NCBI RefSeq assembly: GCF_001522545.3
Contig: NC_031770.1
Location: forward strand, 23,296,296 to 23,360,295
Direction of reading: 5' to 3'
Source of the DNA: Parus major
Lineage: Eukaryota > Chordata > Aves > Passeriformes > Paridae
Length of the DNA stretch: 64,000 nt
Made by a program: the position numbers and the translations under genes. Below are positions 38,801 through 52,185 of the stretch, in pieces. The notes under the pieces were generated by a model. The model worked only from the letters and a program-made list of their open reading frames with translations. It ran no database searches and was not told the origin of the DNA. Within the stretch, counting starts at the first letter, position 1. Every line of letters begins with the position of its first letter.

Positions 38801-39243
38801 AGGAAAGCCCTGGCCATGCTAAGCTAACTTGTGTAGGTCATGAGTCAAGGGGTAGCAAGTACCATTTTGTCCCTACTTTTTAAAAATTTTTATTTAATAT
38901 ATCTGTGGTCTCAGGCTTTTGAAGGCCTAAGGAAACCAATGCCCAGTTTTCATGAATTCATGTAGTAGATGCCTATCTCTTTGCCATAGGGCTTCTGGAA
39001 AATGTTATTTCTCCTTTACTTGCATAACAATTTTTTAAAATTTGGGAAGAGATAATTTATTACTTAGCTATAAGTTCTATGCTTTAATAAGAATAGTATG
39101 CTTTCCCATGACTCTTGTGTCCCACAATGTAACCTTTCACTCGAAAGTCTCCAACTTCCAAAAACCCACAAGTTGAGGCAGGAATAGGAAGAGATTATTT
39201 TAAAGCGAGACCTTACATTGTTCTTTATAGTAATACCTAATAA

Positions 39244-39305
39244 TATATATATATATATATGATGCATATATAAAATGGATAATTATATATATATATGTAT
39301 ATATT
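39244..39305. repeat. (AT)n microsatellite, interrupted
   Basis: Two ATATAT runs (39244-39260 and about 39284-39305) are separated by a short GATGCATATATAAAATGG-type spacer. Likely length-polymorphic. Confidence 0.9.
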
Positions 39306-42300
39306 TATTTTATGAGATATTTATATACATGATTTTTTTGCCAGTAACACTTTTTTTTTTTTTACTCCAGTAACAATTAAGAATGCCTTTTGTTGGTATT
39401 AAACCATTTTTATAAAATTTGAGGAGAAGCAGCATTAAGGTTACCTCTATCTTTGAGGAAGCCATGGTAGGGAACAGAGGGGCTGTGTCTGAGCAGAGCA
39501 CAGAGAAGAGGGAAACACCATCAAACACAAGGTGCCATTTGTTTCACCAGGTTGTTGTAGTGCCAGTGGTCAAACCTGCTTCAGTTTTAGTAACAGTGTT
39601 TGAGTTGAGGCTAAGAATGAGAGGTCCTGCTCCTTTTGGAGTTTTACCCTTGATTTCTAGGAAGGAGGATGGGAGAACTCCTAGAATAATTGTCATAATA
39701 TTTTCTTGCTGTCAGAAGTATTTTCTAGAAAAATTTTTTTGAGGGATTGCTGCGTTATCACCACAGCCTGAAATGAAAGTTGCTTAGAATGAGCGTTAAA
39801 CTGAAATGCTGCACAGAGAAGCATGCCTGTCAGGAAAAATAGGAAAAGCTAGTATAATGCATTGGGTTGCTTTTCAGAGACAGATGATGCTCTTGGGGTC
39901 ATTGGTTTATGGGCCTGGCTCCTAGGAGAGAGTAGTTTGGTTAAAACCATGACACTAATCAGGCTGAGAGGGAGATGCTCAGCAGCTTCACTAATAGGAT
40001 GTTGACTCTTGTCAATACCGTCTCCCAAGTCCACTGAGTGGGGGCTTCCTGGTGTTACTTGGCTTCCCTAGGTGGCACATGAGAGCTCTGAGCTTTCTGT
40101 GTGCCTGGGCTGGCTGTATTTGACAGGAGCGAAGGACCTGCGCATCCCTCAGGGTTCAGGCTGGAAGGCAGAGGGTCCTCACTGAGGTTTCGGGATTTGA
40201 GATGGTGCTTTTTGAAACTCAGTTTCCTTAACTCTGTCTGCCAAATCCAAATTGAAAGGATGCTTCATTTTGTTGGTGGAAGAAATGGTGGGAGTGGTGG
40301 CTTAGATTGAATTTTAGATGTCTCTATATTTGAACAGTGGCGGTAATAAACCCCTTATTTAGCCCCTTGCATCCAAAGAAAACAATTCAGATAACAGTTT
40401 TCTGTGAAAACTTTCAGAGTATCAAGTGAATTTTTCTTCTCTTCCTACTGCTATGTGACACTAACAGCTTTGTTCAGAATGAGTTTTTTTGGGGGACAAG
40501 GGGCCTGGGGTTTGTGTAGTTGTCCCTTTTCCTTTTGCCTACGTACCAAATGAGCTTATCATCGTATATTTTCAAAGCTGCTTCATAGCAGCTAGAACAT
40601 ACTGACATGCTGTCCAAAATAACCACATCTTCCTTTGAAGAAAGAAAAGTAAGTAAAGGACAAAGTTCTTGTTAGCAGGTCTAACTGCTCTCTTATAAGG
40701 CAGAGAAGGCTGGTTAGAAAATAATATTACCCTGAGGCATTTTGATTAGGTTGCGTATTCTTATTTATGCCTTTCTGAATAAAAAACCAGCAAAGTAGCA
40801 CCACTGCTCTGTAAGTAAAGTTCTGTGAAACATTTCTAGTGCTTCTACTAAAAGGCAAAGAAAACAGTAAAAACTAATTCCTGCAGTCAGAAAGTCTTGA
40901 TTTTTTTTAATCTGCGTGTCCTGCAGAGCTGTTTTTCTTTGTGTGATTGCTTACTTGATTGGGTTTTGAACAGTAGAAATGTGACACAGAGGCAGATTTT
41001 GTCCTGCAAAAAGCAACACTTGAACATAAACTGAAATATAAGAGGATGCTAATTCTAGGACTGTAGTTCTGGGTTCTTATATGCACATTCTATCTTTTCT
41101 TATATGCTGTATACCAGAGCTTTTCAGTAAGGTTTATACCACATCATTCATACATGGGAAAGAATAAAAAACTTTTAAAAAAGCTAAAGTAGGCTTGATA
41201 TAACTTTTGCTCTTTCAGTTAGGTTTATTTTGTTTTTGATTGACTGTGAACCTGCCATGTAGCAGGGATAAAAGTCATAATCAGTTGTTCAAATCAAGAG
41301 CCCTTTCCTCCTTTCATAGCTCATCTTGCTGCTATAGATTTGGGAGTAGGCTGCTGCTTTTTTAAATGGGGCATGTTTGCCAGTTGGAGAAGGCAAGTTA
41401 TTTCAAAGGTTGAAATACTTTTCAAAACTCAAAAAAACTCCAAAACATTATAGGATACAGCAAGCTGAACTTGTCTTTAAAAAAAAAGAAATGCCAAGAA
41501 AGGTTGAAGAAGCGGGGTGGGGGAAAGATGGGTGGTTTGCCAGAATAGTGTCATGCTTCCAAGTAAAGGGAGAGACTGGAGATATGACACATGCAAAGTA
41601 ATATGTAAATTTGCTGAAAACAAGTTATTTTGGGCATGCATATGATTGCTGTTGAAGTATCCTGCGTAAATCCTATTTAGGTTTTAATGCCTGCTTTACC
41701 CAGAATATCAAAGCAAGTAATAGCATATATGCATAATCTAGCAATTTAATGATTAACAGTGAATTTTAAATAGTGCTATATTCTGTATTACACCCAGTGC
41801 AGGTAGTCCTGTTTGCTGGATGCCTTGCAAACTTGGGAAGAGAACAAAAGGCATCATGACACGTTTCTAATCAAAGAAATACAAAAGATGTGTACATTTT
41901 GTTGGTATTCCGGGACAGTTAAAAAAACCCAGAGTATGTTGCCTGTAAAATAGGATTGAAGTTCACTTTCCAACCTTTGAGTTTGTGTCTGTGAGTTCTT
42001 AGACTGTGTGAACCTGTTTTGCAGTGGGATAAGCTGGAGGGAATTTCAGTTTAATTTTGAAAATTTGAGTTTGAAACCAAAACCTAAATAAACATTTCTG
42101 TTTTTTCTTTTAGCACTGAGACTTTTAGCAGTGGGCGAACTTCTTGTCAAAATGCTTAGAGCATACCTTGTAATGGAAATTGTGGGAGAATGTGAATAGA
42201 ACAGAAATAGACCCAGCGTTTATCTGATAGTTCAACAAAAGTAAATATTGAGACTTGTTTCTTCTCTTGTAATGGACTATTAAAGTACAGCTGACTTTGG

Positions 42301-45187
42301 AATGGAGGGCTGAAGGGGACAATTTCCCCAAATAGTAGTGTAAAAAAGAAAAGTTGAAATCTAGATGGGCCTGTTGCTCCCACTCTCCCATTCTAACACA
42401 TTTAAAGCCTTTATAAAATGACAAAGCATGAATAAAGCATAGTGTGCCCTAGGGAGGGAAAAGAAAAGTTCAGAGATATTTTTTCTACATCTCTGTTATA
42501 GCAGGGAATGTACTAAATGTAAATGCCTGGCTAGTGGGGGAACACACCATACCTAAGCTACAAAAGTCTCACCCAGGAAAAATTAATTCAAACAGTAGTG
42601 AATATATAAATGAGGTACTGTGCAGACCCTGATGAAGTTTTCAAGTTTGTTGAAGTACAGCTTGCCAGTCCAGATGGAGTAATACCTCAAGCTTTGGGGC
42701 AGTGGGAGTGCTTCCACAAGCCTGTGCTTCCCCCTCACTCCCTTCCTTTTCCTGAGATCCATCCTGCCTTACATAAACATACCTACAGAGCTCTATTGCT
42801 TTCAGCTCTTAATTGCTAAGCTGGAGGATCCCAAGTGCTTTAGCTTCCCTTATAAAACAGTATTATAATTTTTTTTTTTCTGTGATCTGTCTTCTGAGTT
42901 GTCTTCTCTGCACCTGTTTCTGGTAAATTGGTTTTGGGAAGGGCGGATGATTTGGTTTCATTTTGATTTTGACTTGGTAGCTACAACTAAAATGACAAAT
43001 AATGGATTGCCAATACCTTATACAATTGATCATTCTGGTATTCTGTTGAAAATACCCATTTATTGTGTGTGCATGTGTAGAAGTACTGCAAATTATGAGT
43101 CTCAAACAGCAGTTGGTGCTTTCTTCTCCCCCTCATCTCCTGTTACTGGATCGTAGCAAAAGTTAATATTCAGTTTTCTTTCACTTTATATGCTTAAATT
43201 TCATTGCGCTAGTGTTGCTCCAAAAGACTGTCCAGCTTCTGAGAGACGCCTTTGGGAACAGATAATTCTCCAGGCTTTGGTTTCTCAGAAGTCATTGTTG
43301 TGTATCTGCTCTTTTTGTGTGGTTATTGTGTAACTCACATATAGCCCTGATGTCACAAAACCTAAGGAAATACATTTTCTCTTTGCCTGTCTTTTAACTA
43401 GTGCTTTGTTCATCTTTAAAATGTTATATGTCTATACTCTAAATACTACTGTTTATCTTGCATTAATTCTGGAATAAGTTCACTGGTGCAAGCTCTTTAT
43501 TCCTCTTTTTTGAGGAATAAATTACTCAAGTAAAATTTTCTTTATCTTCATTTCACTGCTCAATTACTTTTCTCTGATTTCTTTTGTTCAGATCTTGTCT
43601 TATCAAGATCATGCTTTTGCATGCACCAAGGTTGATCTTCCTTCACTCCCAAATTACTTCCTTTCCCTCTGCCTCTTGTAGTGATTTTTTGGCATATCTG
43701 TCACTGTTGTGAGTGCCAGTTATTTCAGTGTTGTGGAATGGAGATTATCCAGATCCCCTTATTTCTTTATTTGCAAGTGGTCCCATTTTGTCTCTAAACT
43801 GTATGTGGCAATAACCATTATCCTCTCCTCATTTTCAGTGTGTCATTTTGTTATCTTTTTTGAAATGGAAGGCAAAACATTTCTTTGGTGTATGTTCCTG
43901 CTTTTTTTTTTTTCTTTTTTCCTAAATGATCTCTTACACCTCAGCATGTAGTAGCTGTCTTTCTCCCTCTCCTTTGAAGCTGCAGTGCATAGCAACAGTG
44001 ATGCCCCAGGATTTTTTCTGCATGGTTCAGCTCAAGCAGGCTCCCAGTTGGTTTTAATCTTCTGTTGGTGTCCTGTAACCTCTAAAATATGCTTTTCTTT
44101 CTTAAGCTTTTTTTTTCACTTATGAAAAAAAAAATGTTTCTTGCTTATTTTTAGCATCACAGGTCAGGTTTTTATTAATCCAGGTAGTCTGGGTTCCTCA
44201 ACAGATTTGTTCCTTAGCTTGGAAAAGAAACTGAATACCCTCTGCCAGCCTTTGACTGTGTCTCTGGGAAGTGATCAGGAATGGTCAGGGCTGGGTTGTG
44301 GTTCCTTGAGCTGCTGGTCATCTCTCCTGTCCAGCAGCATGAACCAACTGGACAGCATCCCTGCTGACCTGTGACTGATCATGACCACTGAGCCAAGGAA
44401 TCCTTCAGCTCTTGTGTCCATGCCACTGCTATCATTCATGCTCGTTTGGGTTTTTTTAAAAATAAAATATGTTAGTGTCTCAGGAATTCACACTTTTCTT
44501 TGACTTTTTATGAGGGAGAATCTGTGGACCACAGATGTAAATGTCCGTAGGATGCCCTTATATTTCAGTATTTCTTTTCCTTCCTTCCTTTCTTCTCCCT
44601 CATCCATTACCCTACCTGGCAATTTTCGCCTTTGTGTGTAAGTGTTGGCCACCTCTCAAAGGTTATGTTTCTCTTAGCCTACTTCTTATGTTTCATAATG
44701 TGGCAAAGACTTGTTTTCCTGCGAGGCTAATACTTTTTCTTTTGAGTCTCTGAATTGTCAGCTGTGGTAGGACACTCTGGTGCTAGCATGTGGAAAACAA
44801 TGCATCATGCAAGAGAAATGTGTGGCCAAATTATTTGTGTGTGTGTGTTTATGAAAAACAACCTTTTCTGCAGGAGACTGTAACTTTGGGACTGAAGACT
44901 GCGTGGGAGAGCCGAAATTGCTGGAAACATGTTTATAGGGGAAATTCTGGCAAGTTTTTAACTGCCATACGAGGAATGTGGCTGTCTAAAAACAAGAAGT
45001 TGTATGATTCTTTTTCCAGATGTGATCCCTTTACCTTTAATTGCAATTTTAGGATATGAGAAGGTTTAGGAATGGAAAGACTGATATAAAATATCTGACA
45101 ACACCAATTATTGACTCAGTTTGTTTTCTAATTCCATGGTGCACAGTAATGCATCTACTTAAAGGTGCTTGTGCTGTATAGGCAAGT

Positions 45188-45313
45188 GTTTGTGGTTCCT
45201 CTCTGTGAAAGTGGGATGGCAGATGCTAATGGTTGTGAAACTGTGTAGGTTGTGGATGGTTCCTCCCTCTAAAAGAGGGATGATGGAAGTTAGTGGTGAT
45301 GTAAAACCATGTA
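45188..45313 (+). repeat. Imperfect ~63-bp tandem duplication
   Basis: Copy 1 (45188-45249) and copy 2 (45250-45313) share TTGTGG, GGTTCCTC, AAAG.GGGATG, GTTGTGA/GTGATG and the A-C-.-GTGTA/CATGTA end in the same order, with small indels. No known element was recognised. Confidence 0.65.
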
Positions 45314-45551
45314 AGCTTTGAATAGTTAAATTTTAATTGTATATCTGGATCTGTTACATACATTGTTGTATTGTTGAGATTGTTGCTTTCATTTAATTGC
45401 CCAGACCTTCTTCCATGCTTGCTGGGGTTTTGTGGCTTTGTTCTCTGTGTTTACTTTCTTTTTCCCTTTTTCACTTGCTTTTTTCCCTCCTTTTTTTCCT
45501 TTTTTTTCCCCCTCTAATTTTTGTTTGATTGGTTTTTTTGTTGTTGTGTGA

Positions 45552-45585
45552 GGGGATTTTTTTTTTGGGGGGGGAGGGGGTTGGG
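45552..45585 (+). repeat. G-run cluster in T/G-rich low-complexity DNA
   Basis: GGGG (45552-45555), eight G (45567-45574), five G (45576-45580) and GGG (45583-45585) lie within a T/G-rich stretch of about 150 bases. The last three tracts alone can supply four GGG runs with short loops, so a G-quadruplex is possible on the + strand and in the EML4 pre-mRNA. Confidence 0.6.
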
Positions 45586-48490
45586 TTTTTTTGTTTTGTT
45601 TTGTTTTTTGTGTGTGTGTGTTTGTTTAGCTTTAGTTGGGCTTCAGAAGGGGAAGACATTAGGTCTGTCTGCTGGTTATGGGTCTCTGTAGGTGAGGGTG
45701 TACAGAGGATGGGGGATTTTTTGCTTGACTCTTTTCTATTTTTATTTTTTTTTCCCCTTATGAGTTGATGATGAGGAGAGATGGGCAGAGGGAAAGCATT
45801 AGCAAGTAGTGGTGCCTAGCAGGGGTTGATTGCATTTGAAATAACTGGTTGTGATTTATGTTGTTTAGTTTTCAATGAGAAGGAAGAGGAAGTGGGACAC
45901 ATCCTGTCTAACAGCTTCTTTTAATGCTCCATGATTTATCTTTGCAGCATGTGCAGTAAGATTGTTCAGACTATTTTCTATGTGAAAAATGTTCAGTACT
46001 GTCAAGTCTTGAGACATCTGCCTAATACTGTATGTCTAATACAGACTTTAGTATTCAAGTAGCCCCAGGCATATTGTTGCTACTGCTTCCTTAACAGGTG
46101 AGCATGTTTTTAATGTTAATGTAATCGCCCCATGCCAGAGAAAGGATATCAAAACTTTCGAACCCCAAACCAGCTCATTAATAAATATCATCTTGTCGTT
46201 TCACTTGACACAGTAATTCCTTTATGGTCACTGAACAGGTGTGGCCCATGTTGAAACGCCGTTGAATTTTGCAGTAATCAACCGCAAAATATCTTGGTGC
46301 TGCTTTGTCCTTTATGACCCTCAGTGGGCAGTTCTGATGGGACATTGCCTGGCTCTGAGGGTCATGGGTGCAGGTTTGCATACAGACAAACCAATCTTCA
46401 AGGCCACCTTTTGGTCCTCTGTGCAGGTGGGATCTTGTTTGCTCCTGTCACTAAGAAACCTCTTAAGCCCACAAGCAGGTTGTTTTAAAGATGAATTCTT
46501 GTTGAGATCTAGGGAGTATTGTAATCAGGTCCTGTTTTGTCAAGAAAAGCCTTTAGCCTTTATTTGGAGAAGTGCAGATCTTGCTGAGTTCTATTATTTG
46601 CCACTCGACAAAAGAAGGATTAGTTACCAGATCTTTCAACTCTGTTTTTAGACTAAGGAAAAGAGAGAAAAACAAGAAATAAGAATTTGAAATTAATGTT
46701 TTTAATCTTTGCTGTTCCAGGGGTAGGTTTCATTTTTGTCAAGGTCCTTTTGGAGAGTGAAGTGTAAATTCTAAATTTGTTTTTTTCAGTCTTTTTAATG
46801 TGCAAATGGTACTGGAATTGTGTGTATTGTGGACTAAGATTATTTTTTTTCTAGGCAGAAATACTGGGAGAAATTTACTCGATTAAAAAGTAAAAAACAT
46901 TCTTTAGCGTAATAACAGCCTCAAAACAGTTCCTGTCATCAACAATTCATGCTTTAAATAGGCAAGAAAAGCAAAAACAGGATAAAAGGAAATATTTAAA
47001 GGAAATAAAGGTATTTTGTTGGCCATCTGTTCTCCCCTCTTTGCTAACATCCCTTAATTTTATTTCCTGCCTGGACCTTAGTGTCAAACATGCTGATATG
47101 ACACCTTCTCTGTTCCCAAACCTGTGAAATTAGCACCTTTGTGCATGTTGTCAAAGAGGAGTATACAGTTTTAATGTCATTATTTATAGGAAATCCATGG
47201 AAGAATTTAGAAATAGACCCTTTGTGCAAGGAATTTGTGGCTTTTCCTTCCATGTTTCCCCCAGGAGGTTGTCCTTGCTTTGGAGACACCATGGGGCTTC
47301 TGTGTGTCATTCATGTGTGCCACAGAGCTGGAAGCAGCTCTTGTCTTGTTGTGGCAGGAAAATCAATGCAGCCAAGGGTTCCTTAGGAGGGCCTTGGTCA
47401 GTGCGAGCTTTGGGGAATAAAACACTGGCCAAAGTAAAGAAACCCATCCCATCACTAGGAGAGTGTGCAGGGTGGTCTGTGTTCATGTGGCTTGTGTTTG
47501 GTTTTCAGTTTGTGTGTCTGGAACCCTGTTGTAGGCCTTTGATTTGTTGAGCATGGCTAATAAATTGCTACCTTGCTGGATTTTGCAGTTGATTGGAAAT
47601 TTGACTCTTACTATGGGAAAAACCCATGAATTTGTTTTCATTGATGTGCTTTATTTTAATAATTTACAAGGGAGTTATAAAACTGTATTGGGCACAAAAT
47701 TTCAGCTTACATCTAGAGGAATGAGTAAAAGCAAAAAATACAGTGTCTTTTCTGGCTTAAAGTGGAACTTTAGTAATTTTGCATTGATAATTCAGACATG
47801 TGGATTTGCTGTCATTGTGCAGCCCCTCCTAAATATGCTGGGAATAGTCCAGCAATGTCAGCAATGCCTAGAGCAAGGTTATGTGGTTATTTTTTTTTAT
47901 GAACCTAAAATTGTGTTAATCTTTGTAAAGGTTAGGAAGGCAAACTCATAATTCTTTTTTATCGCTTATGTGTTTTGAAGTGACTTTGATACTGGACCTG
48001 CCCATATATAACTGCAGGTTATTTTTCAGAAATGCACATGCTTCAGTACTTTCTGACACAGCCACTTGCAATTCACACAGGTTAAACAGAAAAGAGTTTT
48101 AAAGGCTTTCTGCTTAATGCTCCAGTGCAATTAAATCCTGCCTTTGTTTGTAGAAGATAGGATCAGAATGCATTGGAACAATCAATACGGCCCATAAAAT
48201 AAGAGGCTTTTGTTCATTTTTGTCATGAATGCTCAAGTAAGCCAAAGTGAAGTGAACATTACCAAGAGATGCATATCCAGGGATTTAACCTCCTGGTAGA
48301 GGAGGCTTTGTACAGCTCCAGATGTGTTGTTTTGGGGTGTTTTGGTTTTTTTACATCATCAGTTCTACTGCTAATGGATCCGGGACTGTTTTAAGGGTTT
48401 GGGTTTCTTTAAAGGCCATGCTTGAAGAACCTGTGAAGTATAAGGAAGAGAATTTGTGTGTTTTAGCAAAACTGGAAATTTAGCAAAAGG

Positions 48491-48516
48491 TTGCAAAAGG
48501 AAGTTGCAAAAGGAAG
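48491..48516 (+). repeat. 13-bp perfect tandem repeat, two copies
   Basis: TTGCAAAAGGAAG is present twice head to tail, preceded by a related partial copy (AGCAAAAGG). Confidence 0.85.
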
Positions 48517-49923
48517 AAGCATGAAAATCAGACATATGTGTGGGGGAAGTGATCCTGAATTAACTCACAAGGTCAAAAGAATTGCCTTTTTCCCAGTAAG
48601 TTGGGTTCTGAGGTTGGCTTCAGAACACAGTTTAAACAAAGATAGTTAATTTAACCTGACAGTGTCTGGCTGTCCTGTTCAAACTGCATCTCTGTGAACA
48701 GATCCTGCTACCTAGTGGCTCTGCCCAGCAGACAACTTCACTCCACTCAACTATGGGAGGCTTCACTCTCCTCCAGCTACACCAAATATTAAAATATACT
48801 TTGGCTGTTGTGGGGTAAACTCCCACTACCACCTCTTAATAGGAGGCTGAGATTCCTCCCCTACCCCTTCTCTTTTAACAACAGATCGTTTCAAAAGCCA
48901 ATCCAGTACTGTACACTAAAGCAATTTTTTGTCTGTAATTCAGTTAAGTCAGCATACTACTGTTTTTGTCATCTTTGTGAATTTATTAAACTTTTTTATT
49001 CCTAGCAAACCAGTATGGGAAATCAAAGAACTTGAATAATTTGGAAAAGCAATTTTTTTGACTGATGGAGTAACAATATTAATAGCCATTCATTTTACAA
49101 AAGTAGCTCTGATACTCAGTCACTGGGAACACGATGCCTTACATCAAGCAGTGAAAGCATCATTTAATATTTAATATAGCCCAAGTTGTCCAAATGCCAT
49201 TAGGTGTGTTTTGGATAAAATGTTGGTTTTCTAAAGACTTTTGTATCTGAGTATACCTACTGTAGTAACTCGTTGAAATTTGTCATGTTACGCTAAATTA
49301 TATCAGAGCATAGGGTATAATGGTCTGGAGGTGAGTCCTGGTTCCCTTTTCCATCAACTGGAGCTTCTCCCAGGTTTCTAGCCTGTCCCTCACCTCGCTT
49401 AGCAGGTCTGTGCTGAGAGCTGTGCCCTCTTCCTCCCAGGGCACAGCTGCCAGCCAGGCTCCTCCCTGCTGCTAAATCGTGCAGCAGCATCTCAAACCTT
49501 CTTACCAAATCAAATCTTCCAACATTGAATCCTGTTTAAACTGCAAATTTGCTAATGATCTAAGCCAAACTCCTGACTCAGAGATTTGTGCCAAGTACGT
49601 GCTATTTCCACTCTTAATCCTTTTAGTGGAGAGTGGTACCTTGCAAGCAGTTATCTGCAAGTGTTTTCTGGCCTGCTTTCCGAATGGTCGGCTCCATTCC
49701 CACAGCCACTGCCTGACTCCATCCTGTCTGCAGGAGAGTGGATCTGTGCTGGAAAGCCACTCTGCTGTCCCCACCTGCATCAAAGTTGCTCCACACCACA
49801 AGTGTGCATGGGGTACAGACAGCCCAAGGCATTGCTTGGAGTTGTGTTCTTGTAGACTGGAGGGTTTCATGGAAATAAACAGCTGTTTAACATTTAAACA
49901 TTATTGTGACTATAGATGAATGC

Positions 49924-49972
49924 AATTTTTATTTTTTAAAAAGGTGTTTTTATTTTTAAAAAAGGTGTTTGT
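49924..49972 (+). repeat. Imperfect ~22-bp tandem repeat
   Basis: The unit ATTTTTTAAAAAGGTGTTTTT occurs twice in slightly different form (TTTTTAAAAAAGGTGTTTG the second time). Confidence 0.7.
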
Positions 49973-51817
49973 TTTTTTTTAAGTGGACTCATCATATGTT
50001 GATGTTTACACGTGATGTACTTGTTCAGTGGTCTCAGGTGTAGCTTAATTGCAGGCCACTTTGTATGGCTCTTCAGGTGGGTGATTAAGATTGGATTACA
50101 AGCTGAGTTTACTGTTTGCTACTACATTCCTTCCAATGTTCCTTCCTATCCTGCCTAAGAATAACAATTGGTTTATAAATGAGAAAAGGAAGGAGACAAT
50201 GTGAATAACCCATGTTCTCTCATGTCCTTTTTAATGCCGTAGATCTGATTTCATCAGTGAAAACAGTAAGATGCTTCCTCCAAATTATTGTTTAATTTAA
50301 TTCTCCTCTTTCCACTTCTCCCGTGTTCCTCCAATGCACATATCCTCTCTGGGCTTTGAGGATGCTGCAAGAACAAACTTGATTTCATCTGATTGCAGGT
50401 ATGCTTGAAACCCTGTAATTTGCCTTAATGGAAGGTAGTGCTGACCTCTTGATAGCAATGAAGCATATAAAATCAGTTTCCTGATTACCCATCAAATGAG
50501 TTACTCATTAAATCGAGTAGCTCTCCTGTGGTGAGACAAAATGAGTGATTTGAATTCTGTCAAGAGCATGACAAAGAAAAATACTGAGGTAAAAATCTTC
50601 CATTAAGAAAATCTTGAAGGATATGAAGTATAGTCATTTACAGTCCTCAGATGCTCTCTCTTAAATTTGTTTTGAAAGAGCTAGGAGGAACTTCCTCCTT
50701 GTGAGCCACCTTGCAGGGTTACAGACCTTCAACGAGGTGGTTTTGAGGGTTAGTTTTGCAATACAAATGTGTCTATGTACATTTTTTAATATCTGGGCTT
50801 TGTAAATGTAGGAAAGCTGCACAAGTGATTTGCAACAAATTCATTAATACCTGATTGCTGTAGTAAACTTTTACACTTTATTTTCTTATGGTGTGGCAGA
50901 ATATTGAACAGTTTGACAGAATAGTGAAAAGCTGAGTATTTGATGGGGAAGAAGAACATGCTTCAAATCCGTTACACTGCCAGTAGGATGCATCTTCAAA
51001 TGATTCCTAGAGAAACATGCAATGTTTAGTGAAAACTTCAGAAACGGGGACTGGAATTTTCTCTGCATTTATGCCAATCCTCTCATTGATATATAATGCC
51101 ATTCCTTTTGTTCTGATGCCTTTGAATAAAGTTTGGTAATCCATGCTTTCCTGTAGAAGCCTTCTTTTATGTTGGAAAAAACCCTTAAAAACAAGCAACC
51201 CAACAAACCAACACATATTCATGCTGTAAATACAGGCCATGAAGCAACAGAATAAAATGCCCGTATCACAGGTTTGTTACTTTCAAGCAGATTTTCCTGC
51301 GGGCTGTGTTAAGATGGTAAGTCACTAGCAGTTGGTTGAAGGAAGTAACTGAGTCTTCCTGTTTATAGAGGTAGCAGGTGAAAACGTTGCTACTAAATAA
51401 AACTTAGACTGAAATTGTAACATTGTCTGGTACTCAGTGTCCTATGAGCTTCTGTGGTGATTACAGACTTGCAGATAAATAAGTCACCATAACTGTTTGT
51501 CTTCTTGTCTTGTTTTGACTAAAACCTCTTGAACACGCTATAAATTCTTTTGGTCTAAGGATGCTGTAATTCTCTGTGCAGTGTTTTCAGTCCATTTGTG
51601 GAGTGCTTTAAACATGGTGCAAGCTGATATGAGAGAGTATTTGCAGTCCATTTCATATCTTATATGTATTTCAAATGGAAGTTGTATGTTCAGAACTTAG
51701 TGTTAAAAAAGAAACACACAAATCCCCAAAACTTGGATTAAAAGAAGCTGTGTGTAAAGGTGTTTGTCAAGTTTCTGCCTAAAACCTTTTGGTAGAATTG
51801 TGCTCATTACTCCCTTT

Positions 51818-52185
51818 TGAGGAAAGGCTAGGTGATTTGGTATTGTTCAGCATGGAAATGAGAAATGTTTGGGGTGACATAATTGTAGCCTTCAAATCAC
51901 TGAAGGAAGCCTACAAGAGCAATGGAGAGAGGCTTTTGGTTCAAATTGAGAGTAGGTCAAGATATTCAGTATTAGGAAGAAATTTGTTACTGTGGGAGTA
52001 GTGAGGCACTTGCACAGGTTGCCCAGAGAAGCTGTGGATGTCCCATCCCTGGAAGTGTTCCAGGCCAAATTGGATGGAGTTTTGAGCAACCTGGTCTAGC
52101 GGAAGGTGTTGCTGCCCATGGCAGGGGGTTGAAACTAAATGAACTTTAAAGTCCCTTCCAACCCCCAGACCATTCTGTGATATTC
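51818..52185 (+). mobile_element. CR1 LINE 3' fragment, plus orientation (longest copy)
   Basis: About 370 bases follow the avian CR1 3' region in order: GAGGAAAGGCTAGGTGATTT, TATTGTTCAGCATGGAAATG, GGGGTGACATAATTGTAGCC, TTAGGAAGAAATTTGTTACTG, TGCACAGGTTGCCCAGAGAA, GCTGTGGATG, CCCTGGAAGTGTTCCAGGCC and CCTTCCAACC, ending near CATTCTGTGA. It is 5'-truncated and has no intact ORF. Confidence 0.9.

Larger units (their letters stand above)
23011..51817 (+). other. EML4: EML4 intron 1, large middle part; no gene seen
   Basis: About 29 kb of AT-rich intron. It holds T-rich tracts (23.56-23.59, 43.90-43.92, 45.45-45.61 kb), (TTTG)n at about 25.21-25.23 kb, a 16-A run at 30242-30257, (TG)n at 32.81 kb, AT repeats at 39.24 kb and small tandem duplications listed separately. 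Open frames up to about 146 codons (for example 46.24-46.65 and 49.48-49.92 kb) show no family signature, biased composition or splice context that would make them genes. A non-repetitive segment at 34.92-35.24 kb may be conserved (see findings). Confidence 0.65.

Noticed and set aside
46241..46651. 136-codon plus-strand open frame
   Set aside because: No recognisable domain, signal peptide or homologue; likely chance in a stop-poor stretch.
48632..48900. Possible endogenous-retrovirus LTR fragment (TGTTGTGGGGTAAACTCCC)
   Set aside because: Only a short, imperfect resemblance to avian LTR starts of the GTTGTGGTTTAACCC type; no paired LTR, primer-binding site or polypurine tract seen.
49479..49919. 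146-codon frame and overlapping frames at 49.5-49.9 kb
   Set aside because: Open in several frames on both strands at once; no recognised family or conserved motif.
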